From Plantibacter elymi (nom. nud.) (lineage in GTDB: Bacteria; Actinomycetota; Actinomycetes; Actinomycetales; Microbacteriaceae): DNA of 64,000 nt. The stretch spans positions 434,001-498,000 of the forward strand of contig NZ_FXWJ01000004.1 in assembly GCF_900177795.1 (NCBI RefSeq), written 5' to 3'. The notes under the pieces are model-generated. The model did not search any database. It saw only the letters and a program-made list of their open reading frames with translations, and was not told the DNA's origin. Positions 31,959 to 41,411 of this stretch are shown here, in pieces. The position numbers were made by a program, and so were the translations under genes. The first letter of the stretch is position 1. Each line of letters begins with the position of its first letter.

Positions 31959-34900
31959 TCACGGCCACTGCGCGCGGCGACGCTTCGGTCGTTCGGTGCC
32001 CGAAGACGGGTCGGTCCCGGGTGCCGTGTCGGCATCGGGCTTCGGCTCAGCGTCAGGCGTCGGCGCAGTGTCGCTCGTCGGGTTGGAGTCAGCGGGGAGC
32101 TCGGACTTCTCCGCCACCTCAGCCTCTCCGGCCGGCTCCGTCTCCAGGACCGGCTCAGGCTCGGCGACCGGCTCAGCCTTCGCTTCCGGCTCAGGCTGCA
32201 CCGCCGGGGCGGCGTGCTCGCCGGAATGCACGACCTCGTCCGCAGGGGCTTCGGAGACCGCGTCGGGAAGGGTGATCGCCTCGGTGCGCGGCAGCTCGTC
32301 ACCCGTCGCCACATGCGCCCCGTGCACCTCGTGGGCTTCGTGCACCTCGTGCGCGGCGGGCCGCGTCATCGGTCGATCCACCGCCGGCTCACTCGGCGCA
32401 GCGACCTGCGGCTCGGGTGCCGCATCCGAGTCCGTGGGAGCCGTATCGGCAGGATCGGCGTCGGCAGCAACCGAATCGATCGGGGCCTCCTCCGCCGGTT
32501 CCGCGTCAGTGGGAGCGGCGCCGTCTGGAGCCGCGTCCACCGGAGCCACGTCCGCCGAGGTCGACGGAACGGATGCGTCAGGCGCGCTCGGCGCGGATGC
32601 AGCGCTTTCGCCACCGGCGCCGACGAGGATCGGCTCCTCAGCGGGGACCGTCGCGGCCCGCGGCCCCTCGATCGCGGCGACCGTGCGCGCCGTCGGCTTC
32701 GGCTCGGCTGCAGCCCGCCGCTGCTCGCGACGCTCCCGGAACCCCTCGACGAGGTTGTAAAGGGACGGCAGGACGACGAGTGTCAAGACCGTAGAGGAGA
32801 CGAGCCCGCCGATGACGATGATCGCAAGCGGCTGCGAGATGAACCCGCCGTGCCCGGTGACACCGAGCGCCATCGGGGTGAGCGCGAAGATCGTCGCGAG
32901 CGCCGTCATGAGGATCGGGCGGAGTCGGCGTGCGGCACCGTGCTCGACGGCCTCGATGACCGTCATGCCGCGTCGCCGGTACTGGTTCACGAGGTCGACC
33001 AGGACGATCGCGTTCGTCACGACGATACCGATGAGCATCAGCGCACCGATGATGGACGGGACGCCGAGTGGCACTCCGGTGATCACCTGGAGTCCGATCG
33101 CACCGGTGGCGGCGAACGGCACCGACACCAGCAGCAGGAGGGGCTGCCGGAGGGACCGGAAGGTCGCGACCATGATCACGTACACGATGAGGATCGCGGC
33201 GAGGAGCGCGAGGCCCAACTGGCCGAAGGCGTCGCTCTGCGAAGCCGTCACGCCACCGAGCGTGGCCGTGGTGCCGGCGGGCAGCTTGACGTCGTCGATC
33301 GCCGTCTGCACTTCGGCACTGGCGGTGCCGAGGTTGTCGCTGCCCGGCGTCGCGCTGATGGTCGCCGAACGCAGTCCCTTGACCGTCGAGATGGACGCGG
33401 GTCCGTCCACCTGGGAGACCGTCGCGAGGGTGTCGAGGCGTCTCGGGCCGGTGGCGGTGGGGATCTCCGTCGCCGCGAGGGCGTCGACGGTGGTCGGCGG
33501 TGTCTGGGCGTCGAGGTAGATGGTGAGCGTGGTGTCGTCGATGACGATGGAGCCAACCGTCGTCGGCTGCATGAGCTGCGACACGTAGGCACCGAGCGCG
33601 ACCTCGCTGTACCCTGCGGCGGCGGCAGCGTCGCGGTCGACGGCCACCTGGACGAACGGCCGCGACGCGCTGAGGTTGCTCGTGACCTGGTCGATGCCGT
33701 CGAGGCCCGTGACGGCCTGCTGGATCGCGTCGGCGGCCTTCGCGAGATCGCTCTGCCGTGCGGAGGTGATGTCGATCTCGATGTCGCTCGACCCGCCGAA
33801 GCCAGCGGACGCGGCGACCTCAATCTCGCCGACGTCGTCGAGGCGCGCGAGGTCCTTGCGGACCGTCTTCTGGAGCGCCGTCTGATCGGCGTCCTCGCTC
33901 GTCGTGATCGAGTAGGTGATCGCCCCGCCGCCACCGCCCGAGAAGGCGTCGCGGACGGAGCTCCCGCTCGAGCCGATCGAGAGCTGCACCGTGTCGATGC
34001 CGTCGATGTCGCGCAGCTTCGTCTCGACCTGCTTCGCCGCAGCGTCCTGGGCGTCGAGGCTCGTCCCGACCGGGAGGGTCTGTGTGACGGTCAGCGTGTT
34101 CTGGCCCGAGTCGCCGAGGAAGTTCGTCTTCATCGAGGGGATCAGCGCGATCGTGCCGCCGAGCACGAGCAGCGACAAGAGCAGGGTGACGGCCGAGTGC
34201 TTCAGCGTCCAGTGGATGATCGGGAGGTACGCCCGCTGGAGCCTCGACGGCTTCGCGAGGTCGTCCTCGTCCTGCACGCTGACTCGGCGTTCCCGTCGGC
34301 TCCGCACTGGCTCGGCGTTCGCGTCGGCCGACGCCTCCTCTGCTGCGGCAGCGGCCGCGAGCCGCTGCGCCTTCGGAGCCCGCAGGAACCAGTAGGCGAG
34401 CACCGGCACGATGGTGAGCGCGACGAGGAGCGACGCGAGCAGCGCGATCGTGACGGTGAGGGCGAAGGGGCGGAACAGCTCGCCGGTGACGTCGCCGACG
34501 AAGGCGATGGGCAGGAAGACGGCCACGGTCGTGACGGTCGACGCGGTGATGGCTCCGGCGACCTCCTGGACGGCGCTCAGGATCGATCCGGCGCGCTGCG
34601 CGCCCGTGCGGTTGTCGCCGAACGAGAGGTGTCGCTTGATGTTCTCGATCACGACGATGGAGTCGTCGACCACGCGCCCGATGGCGATCGTCAGCGCGCC
34701 TAGCGTGAGGATGTTGAGCGAATACTCGGCGACCTGGAGGCCGATGAAGGTGATGAGCACGGACGTCGGGATGGAGATGGCGGTCACGATCGTCGCGCGG
34801 ACGTCGAGCAGGAAGATGAGGATGATGAGGACCGCGAAGACGAGGCCGAGTAGCCCCTCCGTCGTCAGCGACTCGATCGACTGCTCGATGTAAGGCGCCT

Positions 34901-35870
34901 GATCGAACACGACGGTGAGCTTGGCGTCGGAGCCGATCGTGCGCTCGAGCTCGGGCAGGAGGTCGCGCACGCCCTGCGAGACCTCGACGGTGTTCGCCGC
35001 GGGCAGCTTCGTGACGGCGATGGTGAGCGCCGGCTCGCCGTCGACGCGCGAGATCGACGTGATCGGGTCGTCGCTCAGGGCGACTGTCGCGACGTCGCCG
35101 ATGGTCAGGACGGAGCCGTCGGCGGCGAAGGCGCCCGTGATCGGCAGGGCGGCGATGTCGGCGACCGAGGTGAGCTTCGTGCCCGTCTGCACGGAGAACG
35201 TCTTGTCGCCTTCGGTGATGTCGCCCGCGGGCTGCAGGGAGCCGTTCTGCTGCAGTGTCGTACCGATGACCCGGCTGGTCTGCCCCGCGAGGGCCAGTTT
35301 GGCGTCGTCGGGGGTGATCGTGACCCGCTTGCCCACCTCGCCGACGATCGCCGCGTCGCGGACGCCGTCGACGTCCTTGATGTCGGGGACCACGGAGCTC
35401 GAGAGCACCTCGGCCAGGGAGTCCTGGTTGGCCGCGCCGGACACGGCGATCTGGATGACCGGGAGGTCGTCGATGCTGCCGCTGACCACCTGCGGGTCGA
35501 CGGTGTCGGGCAGGGTCGACTTGATGCGGTTGATCGCCTGGGTGATCTTCTGCTCGGCGGTGGCGAGGTCCGTGCCGTAGGTGAAGGTCGCGCTGATGAG
35601 GCTCGAGTTCGTGCTCGACGTCGCCGAGGTGGACTCGATACCGGGCACGCCCTGGATCGCGGTCTCGATCGGGGTCGAGACGTCGTCGTTGACGACCTCG
35701 GGTGCCGCACCCGGGTAGCTCGTGATGATCGCGAGCTGCGGGAACTGGACCGACGGGATGAGCTCCTGCTTGAGGCCGCCCACCGCCAGGACACCGAACA
35801 CGGCGGCCACGATGGTGACGAGCGCGATCAACGCGCGGTTCTTCATGCTGAGGACGGAGAGCAGGTGCAC
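31959..35870 (-). CDS. RND (AcrB/HAE1-type) efflux transporter with long acidic C-terminal tail
   Basis: 1303 aa from a GTG at 35870. The first ~1050 residues are a full RND pump: TM1 (ALIALVTIVAAVFGVLAVGGL), two large periplasmic-type loops (TSYPGAAPEVVNDDVSTPIE; repeated after TM7), and TM4 with the family's GRVVDDSIVVIENIKRHL. The last ~252 residues (about 31962-32717) are a Pro/Ala/Glu/Asp-rich low-complexity tail. It includes a short His repeat (AAHEVHEAHEVHGAHVA) and ends in a basic KRRRAQWP. Actinobacterial HAE1-like pumps usually lack such a tail. No membrane-fusion partner is adjacent. The substrate is unknown. Confidence 0.92.
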   Translation of the reverse strand: MHLLSVLSMKNRALIALVTIVAAVFGVLAVGGLKQELIPSVQFPQLAIITSYPGAAPEVVNDDVSTPIETAIQGVPGIESTSATSSTNSSLISATFTYGTDLATAEQKITQAINRIKSTLPDTVDPQVVSGSIDDLPVIQIAVSGAANQDSLAEVLSSSVVPDIKDVDGVRDAAIVGEVGKRVTITPDDAKLALAGQTSRVIGTTLQQNGSLQPAGDITEGDKTFSVQTGTKLTSVADIAALPITGAFAADGSVLTIGDVATVALSDDPITSISRVDGEPALTIAVTKLPAANTVEVSQGVRDLLPELERTIGSDAKLTVVFDQAPYIEQSIESLTTEGLLGLVFAVLIILIFLLDVRATIVTAISIPTSVLITFIGLQVAEYSLNILTLGALTIAIGRVVDDSIVVIENIKRHLSFGDNRTGAQRAGSILSAVQEVAGAITASTVTTVAVFLPIAFVGDVTGELFRPFALTVTIALLASLLVALTIVPVLAYWFLRAPKAQRLAAAAAAEEASADANAEPVRSRRERRVSVQDEDDLAKPSRLQRAYLPIIHWTLKHSAVTLLLSLLVLGGTIALIPSMKTNFLGDSGQNTLTVTQTLPVGTSLDAQDAAAKQVETKLRDIDGIDTVQLSIGSSGSSVRDAFSGGGGGAITYSITTSEDADQTALQKTVRKDLARLDDVGEIEVAASAGFGGSSDIEIDITSARQSDLAKAADAIQQAVTGLDGIDQVTSNLSASRPFVQVAVDRDAAAAAGYSEVALGAYVSQLMQPTTVGSIVIDDTTLTIYLDAQTPPTTVDALAATEIPTATGPRRLDTLATVSQVDGPASISTVKGLRSATISATPGSDNLGTASAEVQTAIDDVKLPAGTTATLGGVTASQSDAFGQLGLALLAAILIVYVIMVATFRSLRQPLLLLVSVPFAATGAIGLQVITGVPLGVPSIIGALMLIGIVVTNAIVLVDLVNQYRRRGMTVIEAVEHGAARRLRPILMTALATIFALTPMALGVTGHGGFISQPLAIIVIGGLVSSTVLTLVVLPSLYNLVEGFRERREQRRAAAEPKPTARTVAAIEGPRAATVPAEEPILVGAGGESAASAPSAPDASVPSTSADVAPVDAAPDGAAPTDAEPAEEAPIDSVAADADPADTAPTDSDAAPEPQVAAPSEPAVDRPMTRPAAHEVHEAHEVHGAHVATGDELPRTEAITLPDAVSEAPADEVVHSGEHAAPAVQPEPEAKAEPVAEPEPVLETEPAGEAEVAEKSELPADSNPTSDTAPTPDAEPKPDADTAPGTDPSSGTERPKRRRAQWP

Positions 35871-36014
35871 GGAGCCGCTTTCGGTTGTTGCGAGAGGTGC
35901 GGACGCTGTAATTATGTCACCGCACACCCCTCCGACGGCGGTCTCGCGCGGAGGCTGGACACGGCACGCACGAGCACTGCGTGTGGAGCGGTGTCACGCT
36001 CGTCGGCGGCGACC

Positions 36015-37457
36015 TCAGACGACGTCTTCGAGGTAGTCCAGCGCCGGGACATGTCCGAACATCGCCGAGTGCCACGTCTGCGTCAGCAGCTCGACCGCCT
36101 GCTCGGTCTGGGCCCACGGATAGCTGATCGGGATGCGCAGGTAGCGCTCGAACGCACCGTCGATCCCGAACCGCGGCCCGGCGACGATCACGAGCCCGTG
36201 ACTCCGAGCCGCGAGCGAGAGCTGCGATGACGCGGCCTCGCCGAGGTTCACCCAGGTGGCGATCCCGCCGTCGACCCGCGGCACGGTCCACTCGGGGAGG
36301 CGGTCGGCCAGCAGGTCGACGAGCCGGTCGCGGGTCTCGCCGAGCGCGACACCGCGCCGGGCGACGATGCCGTCCATCGCCGGCATCAACTGCTGGACGG
36401 TCAGCTGGTCGAGGATCGGCGTGCCGAGATCGCCCAGTGAGCGCGCCGAGACGAGCTTCCTGATCGTGCCTCGCTCGGCGCGGATCCACCCGATGCGGAG
36501 GCCGCCCCAGATCGTCTTGCCCACCGAACCGATCGTGATGATCGACGCCGGCGCGCCCTGGAGTGCGGCGAACGGGGTGCCGTCGAGGCCCTGATCCGTC
36601 GGCCGGTCGATGTCGAGTTCGGCCGTGGTCTCGTCGATCACGAGCACCGTCCCGTGCCGCTCGGCGGCTGCAGCGACCCGTCGGCGGGTCTCGAGCGGCA
36701 TCGACGCCCCGGTGGGGTTGTGGAAGTCCGGCATGAGGTACGCCATCGCGGGGCTCGTGCGTTCGAACCACTGTTCGAGCTCGCGGACGTCCCAGCCGGT
36801 CTCCGAGGAGACGGTCGCGGCGCCGAGCCTGGCTCCGGCCGCGCGGAGCGCCTCATAGGCGTGGGGATAGCTCGGCATCTCGACGAGGACGCGGTCGCCT
36901 CGACTGAGCAGGGTGCGCGCGATGAGGGCGATCGCGTGCTGAGCCCCGACGGTCACCATGATCTCGTCGGGGTCGGTGGGCAGCCCGCGCGCGGTGTAGC
37001 GGTCGGCGATGGCCTGCCGCAGCTCGGGCATGCCGACGAGGTCGTAGTCGAAGTCGTGCATGTACCGCGGCAGTTCTGCGGCGGCGGTGGCGACGGCGTC
37101 GATGATCTCGGGGCACGGCGGGACGGCCGCCTTGCTGAAGTCGAGGAACCCGCCCTGTGGCACGGGAGCCAGCGCAGTGGGTGCCGACGGCAGGAGGGTG
37201 ACGCTGCCAGAACCGCGGATGCTGCGGAGGTAACCGGCCTCGCGCAGTTCGCGGTACGCCGCGGTGACCGTGGTGCGGCTCAGCGCGAGCCGATCGGCCA
37301 GTTCCCGCTCGGCCGGCAGACGGGTGCCGACCGGGATGCGTCCGTCGAGGACGAGGAGTCGGATGCGGTCGGCGAGACCGCGGTAGGCGGGCGCAGCGGT
37401 CTTCCACTGCCCGAGCAGGGCGGCGAGCGATCGGGCACTCAGGGTGATGGAAGCCAT
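36015..37457 (-). CDS. yczR: MocR-type regulator (GntR HTH fused to aminotransferase), YczR-like
   Basis: 480 aa. Residues ~20-88 are a GntR winged helix (RIPVGTRLPAERELADRLALSRTTVTAAYRELREAGYL). After a linker, residues ~105-480 are a fold-type I aminotransferase with PLP lysine K314 in TIGSVGKTIWGGLRIGW, and DFHNPTG plus VIDETTAEL as cofactor-contact segments. It is divergent from a YczE membrane-protein gene, the hallmark of the YczR subgroup, with ATTGG boxes between. It is a PLP- or amino-acid-responsive regulator of yczE. Confidence 0.92.
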   Translation of the reverse strand: MASITLSARSLAALLGQWKTAAPAYRGLADRIRLLVLDGRIPVGTRLPAERELADRLALSRTTVTAAYRELREAGYLRSIRGSGSVTLLPSAPTALAPVPQGGFLDFSKAAVPPCPEIIDAVATAAAELPRYMHDFDYDLVGMPELRQAIADRYTARGLPTDPDEIMVTVGAQHAIALIARTLLSRGDRVLVEMPSYPHAYEALRAAGARLGAATVSSETGWDVRELEQWFERTSPAMAYLMPDFHNPTGASMPLETRRRVAAAAERHGTVLVIDETTAELDIDRPTDQGLDGTPFAALQGAPASIITIGSVGKTIWGGLRIGWIRAERGTIRKLVSARSLGDLGTPILDQLTVQQLMPAMDGIVARRGVALGETRDRLVDLLADRLPEWTVPRVDGGIATWVNLGEAASSQLSLAARSHGLVIVAGPRFGIDGAFERYLRIPISYPWAQTEQAVELLTQTWHSAMFGHVPALDYLEDVV

Positions 37458-37472
37458 TGAACCACGATACCC

Positions 37473-37515
37473 GGATTGGCCTCTAGCGCCAAAGCCAATC
37501 GTGCAATTGGATTGT
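37473..37515. promoter_or_regulatory. YczR operator: two inverted and one direct ATTGG boxes
   Basis: GGATTGGC at 37473-37480 is inverted as GCCAATC at 37494-37500 and repeated directly as GGATTG at 37509-37514. Two inverted copies plus one direct repeat is the box layout described for MocR regulators of the YczR group. The array fills the 63-bp gap between yczR and yczE starts. Confidence 0.7.
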
Positions 37516-37520
37516 CCACC

Positions 37521-38186
37521 ATGACCCGTCGTGTGCTCCAACTCCTCATCGGCCTCTTCCTCTACGGCATCGCCATCGCGATGATCGTGCGCGGTGCGGT
37601 CGGCGTCGCCCCTTGGGACGTCCTCACCCAGGGGCTCAACCTGCGGACCGGCCTGAGCTTCGGACTCATCACGATCATCGTCGGCGGGCTCGTGCTCCTC
37701 GCCTGGATCCCGCTCAAGCAGCGGCCGGGTGTCGGCACCGTCCTGAACGTCCTCCTCGTGGGGCCCTCGGCCGACATCGGGCTCGCGTTCATCCCCGCGG
37801 ACCTCGACCTGTGGGCGCGCATCCTGCTGTTCGCCGGAGGACTGCTCCTCCTCGGCGTCGCCTCCGGCCTCTACATCGGCGGCAACTTCGGCCCCGGCCC
37901 GCGAGACGGCCTCATGACCGGCATCCACCGCGTCACCGGCTGGCCGATCTGGGTCGGGCGCACGGGCGTGGAGCTGGTCGTCCTCGGCATCGGGTGGCTG
38001 CTCGGCGGGAACGTCGGCATCGGAACGGTGGTCTTCGCCGTACTCATCGGCCCCATCTGCGGCTACACGATCCCGTTGTTCCGGATCGCTCCGCGGACGG
38101 AACACTCGACCACCGCCGTGGACGAGGCGGTGCTCGAGGGCGACACCCCGCCGTCGAAGCCGATCGTCGACTCCCCGGCCAACTAA
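37521..38186 (+). CDS. yczE: YczE-type integral membrane protein
   Basis: 221 aa, five to six hydrophobic helices. It starts MTRRVLQLLIGLFLYGIAIAMIVRG. The YczE hallmarks are VGVAPWDVLTQGL after helix 1 and GGNFGPGPRDGLMTG in the central loop. The C-terminal ~30 residues are a hydrophilic, acidic, Pro-containing tail. The substrate is unknown. It is paired with the divergent yczR and is presumably its regulatory target. It is followed by one REP-like element. Confidence 0.9.
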   Translation: MTRRVLQLLIGLFLYGIAIAMIVRGAVGVAPWDVLTQGLNLRTGLSFGLITIIVGGLVLLAWIPLKQRPGVGTVLNVLLVGPSADIGLAFIPADLDLWARILLFAGGLLLLGVASGLYIGGNFGPGPRDGLMTGIHRVTGWPIWVGRTGVELVVLGIGWLLGGNVGIGTVVFAVLIGPICGYTIPLFRIAPRTEHSTTAVDEAVLEGDTPPSKPIVDSPAN

Positions 38187-38200
38187 AGCACCGGGCCTCC

Positions 38201-38222
38201 GGTCCCTGAGCCTGTCGAAGGG
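38201..38222 (+). repeat. Single exact REP-like element between yczE and dctA
   Basis: GGTCCCTGAGCCTGTCGAAG + GG, identical to the copy at 2579-2600, occupies almost the whole 44-bp convergent gap. It may help end transcription in both directions. Confidence 0.85.
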
Positions 38223-38230
38223 CCTGCCGA

Positions 38231-39553
38231 TCAGGGCTTCGCCACCGCCACCGCGCCCGTGTGGTCGTCGACGCTCATCGTCGCCTCGTCGAACCGCGAG
38301 CGACCGGAGAGGACCTCGCCGACCTGCACCCGGTCGACCTCCTTCACCCACGTGCCGATGATGATCGTGGCGACCGCGTTGCCGGTGAAGTTCGTGAGCG
38401 CGCGCGCCTCCGACATGAAGCGGTCGATGCCGACGATGAGGCCGACCCCGTCGACGAGGTCGGGGCGGTTGGCCTGCAGGCCGCCGGCGAGGGTCGCGAG
38501 ACCGGCGCCGGTGACGCCCGCGGCGCCCTTCGACGCGATGATCATGAACACGAGGAGCGAGATCTGCTCCCCGAGGTTCATCGGGACGCCCATGACGTCG
38601 GCGATGAAGATCGACGCCATGGTGAGGTAGATCGCGGTGCCGTCGAGGTTGAAGGAGTAGCCCGTCGGGACGGTGATGCCGACGACCGGCTTGGAGACAC
38701 CGAGGTGCTCCATCTTCGCGATGAGTCGCGGCAGCGCCGCCTCGGAGGAGGAGGTGCCGACGATGAGGAGGTACTCACGGCCGAGGTACTTCATGAGCTT
38801 GAAGATGTTGAAGCCCGTCGCGAGGCGCAGCACGCCACCGAGCACGACGACGATGAACAACGCGCAGGTGATGTAGAACGCGATCATGAGGGTGGCGAGC
38901 CCGACGAGCGCGCTCGCACCGGCGGACCCGGTCACGGCGGCGATCGCGCCGAAGGCACCGATGGGCGCGATCCACATGATCATCGCGAGCACCCGGAACA
39001 CGAGCGCCTGGATGAGCTTGATGCCGCGCAGGATCGGTTCACCCGTCGTCCCCATCTTCTGCAGGCCGAAGCCGACGAGCAGGGCGACGAAGAGGACCTG
39101 CAGGATGTTGCCGCCGGTCAGCGAGGACACGAGCGTCGTGGGGATGATGCCGAGGATGAACTCGGTCGTGCTCTTGGCCTCCCCCTCCACCTGGTAGCTC
39201 GTCTCGGCGAGGTTCAAGCCGGCGCCCGGCTGGATGAGGTTGCCGACGACGAGGCCGATCGCGAGAGCGAAGGTCGACATCACGATGAAGTACAGCAGCG
39301 CGAGCCCGCCGACCTTGCCGACGGTCGCGGCCTTCGCGATCGACCCGACGCCGATCACGATGGTGCAGAAGATGACCGGGGCGATCATCATCTTGATCAG
39401 CGCCACGAAGGCGTCGCCGATGGGCTTGAGTCCCTTCGCGAACTCCGGGGCGGCGAGGCCGACGACGATGCCGGCGAGCACCGCGACGATTACCGCTAGG
39501 TAGAGGTAGTGGGTCTTGTCCAGCCGTTTCAGGGAGGAGAGCGTCATTGCCAT
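38231..39553 (-). CDS. dctA: C4-dicarboxylate:cation symporter DctA
   Basis: 440 aa, SLC1/DAACS fold. Signatures: the Ser-rich hairpin GTSSSEAALPRLIAKME, GYSFNLDGTAIYLTMASIFIADVMG, and GVTGAGLATLAGGLQ, followed by DRFMSEARALTNFTGNAVATIIIG, which contains the substrate/cation-binding Asp-Arg and Asn residues of DctA. It imports succinate, fumarate or malate with cations. It is divergently transcribed from a CitA/CitB-type two-component system that most likely controls it. Confidence 0.93.
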   Translation of the reverse strand: MAMTLSSLKRLDKTHYLYLAVIVAVLAGIVVGLAAPEFAKGLKPIGDAFVALIKMMIAPVIFCTIVIGVGSIAKAATVGKVGGLALLYFIVMSTFALAIGLVVGNLIQPGAGLNLAETSYQVEGEAKSTTEFILGIIPTTLVSSLTGGNILQVLFVALLVGFGLQKMGTTGEPILRGIKLIQALVFRVLAMIMWIAPIGAFGAIAAVTGSAGASALVGLATLMIAFYITCALFIVVVLGGVLRLATGFNIFKLMKYLGREYLLIVGTSSSEAALPRLIAKMEHLGVSKPVVGITVPTGYSFNLDGTAIYLTMASIFIADVMGVPMNLGEQISLLVFMIIASKGAAGVTGAGLATLAGGLQANRPDLVDGVGLIVGIDRFMSEARALTNFTGNAVATIIIGTWVKEVDRVQVGEVLSGRSRFDEATMSVDDHTGAVAVAKP

Positions 39554-39638
39554 TCCGGATCCGTTTCGTCGGCCGCGTCAGTGCGGCAGCGGGTGGTCGA
39601 TCGACCCATGCTGCGACCGCCCCGCCGGATCGAGCGGG

Positions 39639-39668
39639 TTGTGGTCGTAGTGACCGCTTGTGGTCGTA
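39639..39668. promoter_or_regulatory. Direct repeats in the dctA / sensor-kinase divergent promoter
   Basis: TTGTGGTCGTA occurs at 39639-39649 and again at 39658-39668, a 19-bp period, with similar flanks (GTGACCGC / CTGGTCGC). The region lies between dctA and the sensor kinase genes. It is a candidate binding site for the adjacent CitB-family response regulator. Confidence 0.5.
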
Positions 39669-39752
39669 CTGGTCGCGGTCGGCGACGCCTGAGGCCGTCG
39701 TCACCCCCGATACTTGAGGGGTCGACGCGACGGAGCAGACGGAGGTGACGCG

Positions 39753-41411
39753 ATGGCCGGTCGGTCCAGGAGCATCGCCTCGCGGCTCTTCCTCGTGCAG
39801 CTCGTCGCGGTCGTCGCGATGACCCTCGTCGCCGGCGTCCTGCTCTGGTTCCAGGCCCGCACCGAGACCGAGGACCGCGCGGTCACGAAGTGCCTCGACG
39901 TCGCGAACGGCGTCGCAGACAACCCCTACGTCGTCGCGCAGCTCGGCTCGGATCATCCGTCGGACGCGCTCCAGCCCTACGCCGAGGCACTCATGCGCGA
40001 CACCGGTGTCGACTTCGTGACGATCATGGCTCCGGATCGCACGCGGTACACGCACCGCGAGCGCGACCAGATCGGCAAGCCGTTCATCGGCACGATCGGA
40101 CCGGCGCTCGAGGGACGGACCTTCACCGAGACGTACACGGGCACGCTCGGCCCCTCCGTCCGCGCCGTCGCACCCATCCGTGACGACGCCGGCGAGGTCG
40201 TCGCCCTCGTCGCCGCGGGCGTCACGGTCAGCAACGTGTCCGAGACCTTCGAGACCCGGGTGCCGTGGTTGCTCGGGACAGCCCTGCTCGTGCTCGTCAT
40301 CGGCGCGATCGGCTCCTGGACGCTCCGCCGCTACCTCGCACGGGTCACCGGTTCGCGCGGACCGGAGGACCTCGCCAGGATGTTCGACTACTACGAGTCG
40401 GTGCTCCACTCGGTGCGGGAGGGGCTCGTCCTCGTGGACCGCCACCGCCGTCTCGTGCTCGTCAACGACCAGGCGTCCGAACTGCTCGGGCTGCCCCTCG
40501 GTGAGCGTTCCCCTGGTGCGGTGCCGGTCGACGAGCTGCCGATCGACGCCGCCCTGCGGGAGCTCCTCGCAAGCGGACGCCAGGCCGTGGACGAGATCCA
40601 CCTCACTCGCGACCACGTGCTCGTCGTGAACCAGGAGTCGGCGGTCGGTCCGGGCGAGACGGCGGGACCGCACCCGCGTGGATGGGTGATGACGCTGCGC
40701 GACCACACCGAGATCGAACATCTGAGCGGCGAGCTGGCGTCGATGCGGACGATGAGCGACGCCCTGCGCTCGCAGACCCACGAGTTCGCGAACCGGCTGC
40801 ACACGATCGTCTCGCTCATCGAGCTCGACCGGCGGGAGGAGGCGCTCGACCTCGCGGCGCAGGGACTCGGAGCGAGTCAGCGGTTGACCGACCGCGTGCT
40901 CGCGGCGGAGCAGGAGCCGGTGATCTCGGCATTGCTGCTCGGCAAGACGGCGCAGGCGGCCGAGCAGGGGGTCGAGCTGCACCTCGAGAGCGACCCCGCG
41001 CTCGGACGCGTGCGTGTCGACCCGGCCGTGATCGTCACCATCCTCGGCAACCTCATCGACAACGCGATCGACGCGGCGTCCGGCCAGCGCCCCTGGGTGG
41101 AGGTCTACCTCGGACAGGGACTACCGGACGAGCTCGGTGCCGAGCGGTCCGCCGACGCCGAGACGACGGAGCTCGTGATCCAGGTGACCGACAGCGGACC
41201 GGGCCTACCCCCGGAGACCCTCGACCTCGCGTTCACGCGCGGCTGGTCCACGAAGGAGCCCGGCCGCTACGGTCGGGGGTTCGGTCTCGCGCTGGTCCAG
41301 CAGGCCGTGACGCGGCTCGGCGGCACGATCGAGGTCGTCCGCGAGCCGTCCTCGGCGTTCGTCGTGACACTGCCGGCCGCAGTCGGCATCCGGGACGAGG
41401 CGGGCACATGA
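39753..41411 (+). CDS. CitA/DcuS-type sensor histidine kinase
   Basis: 552 aa. TM1 is ~12-34; the extracytoplasmic PDC/sCache sensor spans ~35-170 (IMAPDRTRYTHRERDQIGKPFIGTIGPALEGRTFTETYTGTLGPSVRAVAPI). TM2 is ~172-192, with a cytoplasmic PAS ~212-320. The DHp helix has phospho-His H343 in SQTHEFANRLHTI, and the HATPase_c domain carries LGNLIDNAIDAA, TDSGPGLPP and GRGFGLALVQQAV. The R-x5-H sensor pattern suits C4-dicarboxylate or citrate sensing. GGAGG lies 7 nt before the ATG. It overlaps the response regulator by ATGA. Confidence 0.93.
   Translation: MAGRSRSIASRLFLVQLVAVVAMTLVAGVLLWFQARTETEDRAVTKCLDVANGVADNPYVVAQLGSDHPSDALQPYAEALMRDTGVDFVTIMAPDRTRYTHRERDQIGKPFIGTIGPALEGRTFTETYTGTLGPSVRAVAPIRDDAGEVVALVAAGVTVSNVSETFETRVPWLLGTALLVLVIGAIGSWTLRRYLARVTGSRGPEDLARMFDYYESVLHSVREGLVLVDRHRRLVLVNDQASELLGLPLGERSPGAVPVDELPIDAALRELLASGRQAVDEIHLTRDHVLVVNQESAVGPGETAGPHPRGWVMTLRDHTEIEHLSGELASMRTMSDALRSQTHEFANRLHTIVSLIELDRREEALDLAAQGLGASQRLTDRVLAAEQEPVISALLLGKTAQAAEQGVELHLESDPALGRVRVDPAVIVTILGNLIDNAIDAASGQRPWVEVYLGQGLPDELGAERSADAETTELVIQVTDSGPGLPPETLDLAFTRGWSTKEPGRYGRGFGLALVQQAVTRLGGTIEVVREPSSAFVVTLPAAVGIRDEAGT

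Noticed and set aside
32214-34703. A long rightward frame opposite the RND transporter
   Set aside because: Composition is Arg/Asp-rich with no domain, while the other strand encodes a clear RND pump.
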